Source: Atopsyche davidsoni
Taxonomy: Eukaryota > Arthropoda > Insecta > Trichoptera > Hydrobiosidae
DNA: 64,000 nt
NCBI GenBank assembly: GCA_022113835.1
Contig: JAILWY010000027.1
Coordinates: 3,722,501 to 3,786,500, forward strand
Direction: 5' to 3'
Shown: in pieces, positions 60,786 to 64,000 of the stretch
How the letters are laid out: each line of letters begins with the position of its first letter
Position numbering within the stretch: the stretch's first letter is position 1
Program-made: the position numbers and the translations under genes
The notes under the pieces: generated by a model
What the model saw: only the letters and a program-made list of their open reading frames with translations
Told to the model about the DNA's origin: nothing
Databases searched by the model: none

Positions 60786-61899
60786 CGTAATAAGGTTTGC
60801 GCCTATATATATTTTATTTATGCGAAAGTAATAAAGAGTACCTTGAAATATATATATTTTAAAGTTATTATTAGGAAATTAACGCTTTATTATATTATTT
60901 AAATACAAGAAGGTTTATATCGTCTGAGCGAAGAGTCAGTGACCGGTAGTTTCGTATTGCGACAAATAAAACCAAGTAACCACTGGATTACGGGGTGTTT
61001 TTTATAATAATTAATAAAAATACTTCTCTATTATTTATATCATATAAAATATTTCAAAATTCAAAAGATTTATTATTATTTTACACAATGAAAAAAAACT
61101 AAATACTTATGCACATTGACGATTCTACCCAGGATGTTTTATATACTTTATAAATAACATTTAAAAAAACCCGTGTATTCTATGTTTTTACTATAACTAC
61201 GTAAAAGTGTACTTTTTGTGTTAATTTTCTTAAATAATTTTTTTATAATTATATAGAACCTTATGTTCAAATAAAATCAATGAAAATGTTATAAAATAAA
61301 CAATGTTAACAAACTTCGTTAAATTTGCGGAGAAACACGAAAATGTGTAAGGTTTTACAGTCCCTAAGAAGTGTTCTCGTGTCCACATGGTTGTAGACAA
61401 ATAGAATAATGGGAAACAAGATGGACGTTCTCCCCCTCTCCGCGCACCACTTATGACCGGGGCTAGACTGGGCATTAGGGTTACGGCTTTATATTCCGGA
61501 AGGAGGTTTTATGTTCTTGAGAGACTATTTACAAGTCTTCGAGGGGCTGTCAAAGTTTTGCCCGAGGGTCGAATTTGTGAAACTAAAATATTAGAATAGT
61601 TTAAAAACGTATTTGTTACAAGTGTACGTGCACACAGTCATTATAAAGCGAATAGAGTTGTTAATTTAAGGACTTAAATGACAATTTAAAAACATTAAAA
61701 ATTTATACATCTTTAATAGTCTGTAAAGATGAAAAATATTACTAAGCATAGGGTCTTTTTGATACTGCTATAAACCAAAAGTAAATTCTGTGGCATGTTT
61801 TACATTGACACATGTTTTACAAATCATAGTTTTGCATCTCTTATACCGTCGTACAAATACATTATTAAAAAAAACACCAACAAAATTTGAGGGTAAAAT
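60786..61899. other. Spacer
   Basis: AT-rich with GC-richer 61420-61570. No gene or repeat recognised. Confidence 0.5.
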
Positions 61900-62340
61900 T
61901 TCATTATCTGCGTCGATCGCATCCGCATCCGCGGCAGTGAAATATGAAAAATGGAGTTATAATTACAAAGTTTTTTCAAAATTGGCAAACTTTCGGAACC
62001 CTCGTCGAGCGGGGGCCTCCAACAACAAGCAGCTTCTCACTTCCGGTAGGGCTGTCGGTAAAACAGAGCTCTCTATTAAACTACTCACCTACCCTAACGA
62101 GCGCCGTGACCGAATGCGGCCGCCTCCGGGGAGGAAAAAACACCAGGAATTAGCCGCGGGGAACTGAGCTCGGACAGGAAGCTCGGGGAACAGAATCGGG
62201 ACAAAAAAGATTGGCTAAAAAGTAGCTATGTAGTATTCGGTGTGGGTTTTTTCTTCTTGCAATTCCGTGGTATTGTTTTTGTCCCGCCGAGCATGGAGCG
62301 GCGGGTTTCTTTCAGAGATGTACGACATTCTGTTCATCTC
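61900..62340. promoter_or_regulatory. GC/CpG-rich patch
   Basis: CpG-containing strings such as GCGTCGATCGCATCCGCATC, GCGGCCGCC and CCGCCGAGC. A 125-codon plus frame (61790-62167) and a 69-codon overlapping frame (61944-62153) cover part of it. Neither has a domain or clear splice context, so the openness probably reflects GC content. Candidate promoter or enhancer. Confidence 0.22.
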
Positions 62341-62542
62341 CGGAAGGTTTCTGCTAAATTGTTAGCGTTACACACATAAACAAAGATCCCCGGTTGATAA
62401 ATGATTGTTTGTCACCTTCTTTTTCAGTTTTGTTTGTAGCGCTTGGTGCGGTTACTATAATAAATATTTATTTTTTAATTTCCGTCGGTTTTGGCGGTCG
62501 CTATTGTGAGTTGATTCGTACTCTTGTGTATTTTTGATATTG

Positions 62543-62590
62543 CGACGTTTTGGTCCCCGTGCTGGGACCATATTTAGGAATGAAACGTCG
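62543..62590 (-). repeat. Nested-hairpin motif, copy 2 of 2
   Basis: Outer 8-bp stem CGACGTTT (62543-62550) with AAACGTCG (62583-62590). Inner 6-bp stem GGTCCC (62552-62557) with GGGACC (62564-62569). Related to 1112-1190. Read on the minus strand, the order is stem, short single-strand segment, hairpin, A-rich link, closing stem. Confidence 0.5.
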
Positions 62591-64000
62591 AAGTACCGAA
62601 AACAACAAAAAACAATTTTTAAATTTAACAATACGTAATGTAATGGTTATATGGATTCGCTTTCAATATTTAAATGATTAGATATAACAAGATTGTGTAA
62701 GATTTGATTTTTCATCCGCATTTTAGAGTCACCTTATCTGGACTAATATACACTTAAATAAAACCAATGTATAATAATAATAAACTGCAAGGAAAAATCA
62801 ACAAAAAACTTCATGCACTTGATTAACTGCTAGTTCGTAATTTTTGGAAAAAACTATGTATAAATTATCTTTCTGCTTTATACAAATTCAATCCCAGAAC
62901 CTTGTTAGTAAACAAGCGTACAGCATTAATTGGATTATAGATCGGATTTAATTTTATTTTCCAATAACACATTGTTATTTAAAATATAATTTCGCAGAGA
63001 GCAATGTTTTAAAATATGTCGACAGATTTATTTAATTTAAAATTTTTGTATTCAACGAAAACGTCATAATCTCTAGTTTTTTTTTATGAGCTGAACAACG
63101 AAAAAACATTACTATTTACATGTATACACAATGAATTAATTTTACTGGAGGAGATATTTCTTTGTGATATTACATATATTTCTGCTCTAAGATTGGAACA
63201 AAATATCTAAAGCCTCGCACCTGGTATATATCATAATTCATCTTTGAGAATAAGACATCTTATTCTCTTTTTCTTATTCAAAATACGAGACGCTTCTTCA
63301 TTGTCACGCTCCTTCATTAAAAAAAATACATCTGCCGTTTATTTTTCATCGAAACACAAATTAGTCTTCGGCTCTTTTGCTCCGGGGGTGGCGGAAAGCG
63401 CAAAAAGCGTGTCTTTGATAATTTGACTCCGTAGTTTCCGCGCGACGCCAGTACAGTCATATTGATAAAACAGAATCCGCAAACGACCGAGAACATTTCA
63501 GAACATCTTCGAAAAATATTTCCACCACTTCTCAAGAAATTTAACTGCCTTTGGCACGCGAAATTATGACTTCGCGTTTTCGTTACCTTTCTGCGATTCT
63601 CGGGCCGCGCTATCTCCAGCCAAGGGCTATATTTCCGGGGCGGTGTCGCACTTAAGCACAGAAATAAAAATGCTAAACGGCATTCTTGGGGTGACAAGGA
63701 AAAAATAAACCACGGGGAAGCACAGTTTTATTGGCTTATTTTGTAGAATTCTCTGGAATCTCGAGGGTTTGAAGCAGTTCCCGGCACTGGATATGTCTGG
63801 TGTGTGTGTTTTTTTTTTGTTTTATCGTTGACAGAATTGTGTGCCGTAAATTTGTCGCCCTGCTACATTTTTAATGCCCCGATGTGATGTATGGTTTCTA
63901 AGGTATCCAAACTTCTTCACTAGCAGTCCGACCTGGATACTATTCATAGTATTGCGATATTCAAGATTTTTGAAAGCTTATATTTTTACTCGTGTGTTTA
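62591..64000. other. Spacer, GC-richer towards the end
   Basis: AT-rich to about 63330, then more balanced. A 126-codon minus frame (63317-63697) and a 60-codon plus frame overlap there. No domain or signal is recognised and both are left uncalled. Confidence 0.45.

Noticed and set aside
61790..62167. 125-codon plus frame
   Set aside because: Overlaps another open frame in GC-rich DNA; no family signature; openness explained by few A/T-rich stops.
63317..63697. 126-codon minus frame
   Set aside because: No recognisable motif; Arg/Ser/Phe-rich shadow-like composition; overlapped by a plus frame.

Overview
This window looks like nuclear DNA of an animal, most likely an insect or other arthropod, and it is almost entirely non-coding. 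By eye it is about two thirds A+T (not counted). No open reading frame reaches 150 codons, and there is no bacterial-style gene packing, Shine-Dalgarno pattern, rRNA or CRISPR. The pointers to an arthropod are several TA- or TTAA-flanked DNA-transposon families, tRNA-derived SINE-like heads, and a short run of the arthropod telomere pentamer TTAGG. I cannot name the species.

Dispersed repeats are the best-supported content. (1) A TTAA-flanked, piggyBac-like non-autonomous family has seven copies (7064, 15907, 17664, 24806, 49055, 52457, 57037); one is a long head-to-head palindrome. (2) A Tc1/mariner-superfamily element of apparent DD41D type has three copies (21235, 29730, 50701). All share one internal deletion and carry decayed C-terminal transposase. 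(3) A hAT MITE at 58007 has an exact 8-bp target duplication and an internal 31-bp minisatellite. (4) A second CAGGG-ended MITE family lies at 3105 and 17123. (5) A short element with 15-bp inverted ends and a tRNA-like B box lies at 22222, 43112 and 50221. (6) A four-unit tandem array of about 266-bp units lies at 43791-44856, with a solo relative at 4232. (7) Two unclassified dispersed families, here called S and R, cluster at 45-48 kb, with one S copy at 31.4 kb. (8) A 62-bp hairpin minisatellite occurs at 28.5 and 33.0 kb. There are also SINE heads and TA microsatellites.

Genic content is weak: four exon-like open stretches (18336 +, 20164 -, 26481 +, 38763 +), none recognised. They do not join into an evident gene. 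The window could be a very large intron or a gene desert. Between the repeats are short GC-richer patches (for example 12.4, 13.9, 21.8, 23.3, 30.4, 46.7, 48.6, 49.8, 57.8 and 62.0 kb) with developmental transcription-factor-like motifs; these are candidate regulatory DNA, not proof of it.

Region by region: 0-7 kb is AT-rich spacer with two MITE or satellite remnants; 7-18 kb has three TTAA elements and two candidate regulatory patches; 18-27 kb holds three of the exon candidates, one mariner copy and one TTAA copy; 27-34 kb has minisatellites, a mariner copy and GC-rich patches; 34-43 kb is mostly spacer with a TA microsatellite and a cysteine-rich exon candidate; 43-48 kb is the densest repeat cluster; 48-58.5 kb alternates TTAA, mariner and hAT elements with candidate regulatory DNA; 58.5-64 kb is spacer ending in a GC-richer region.
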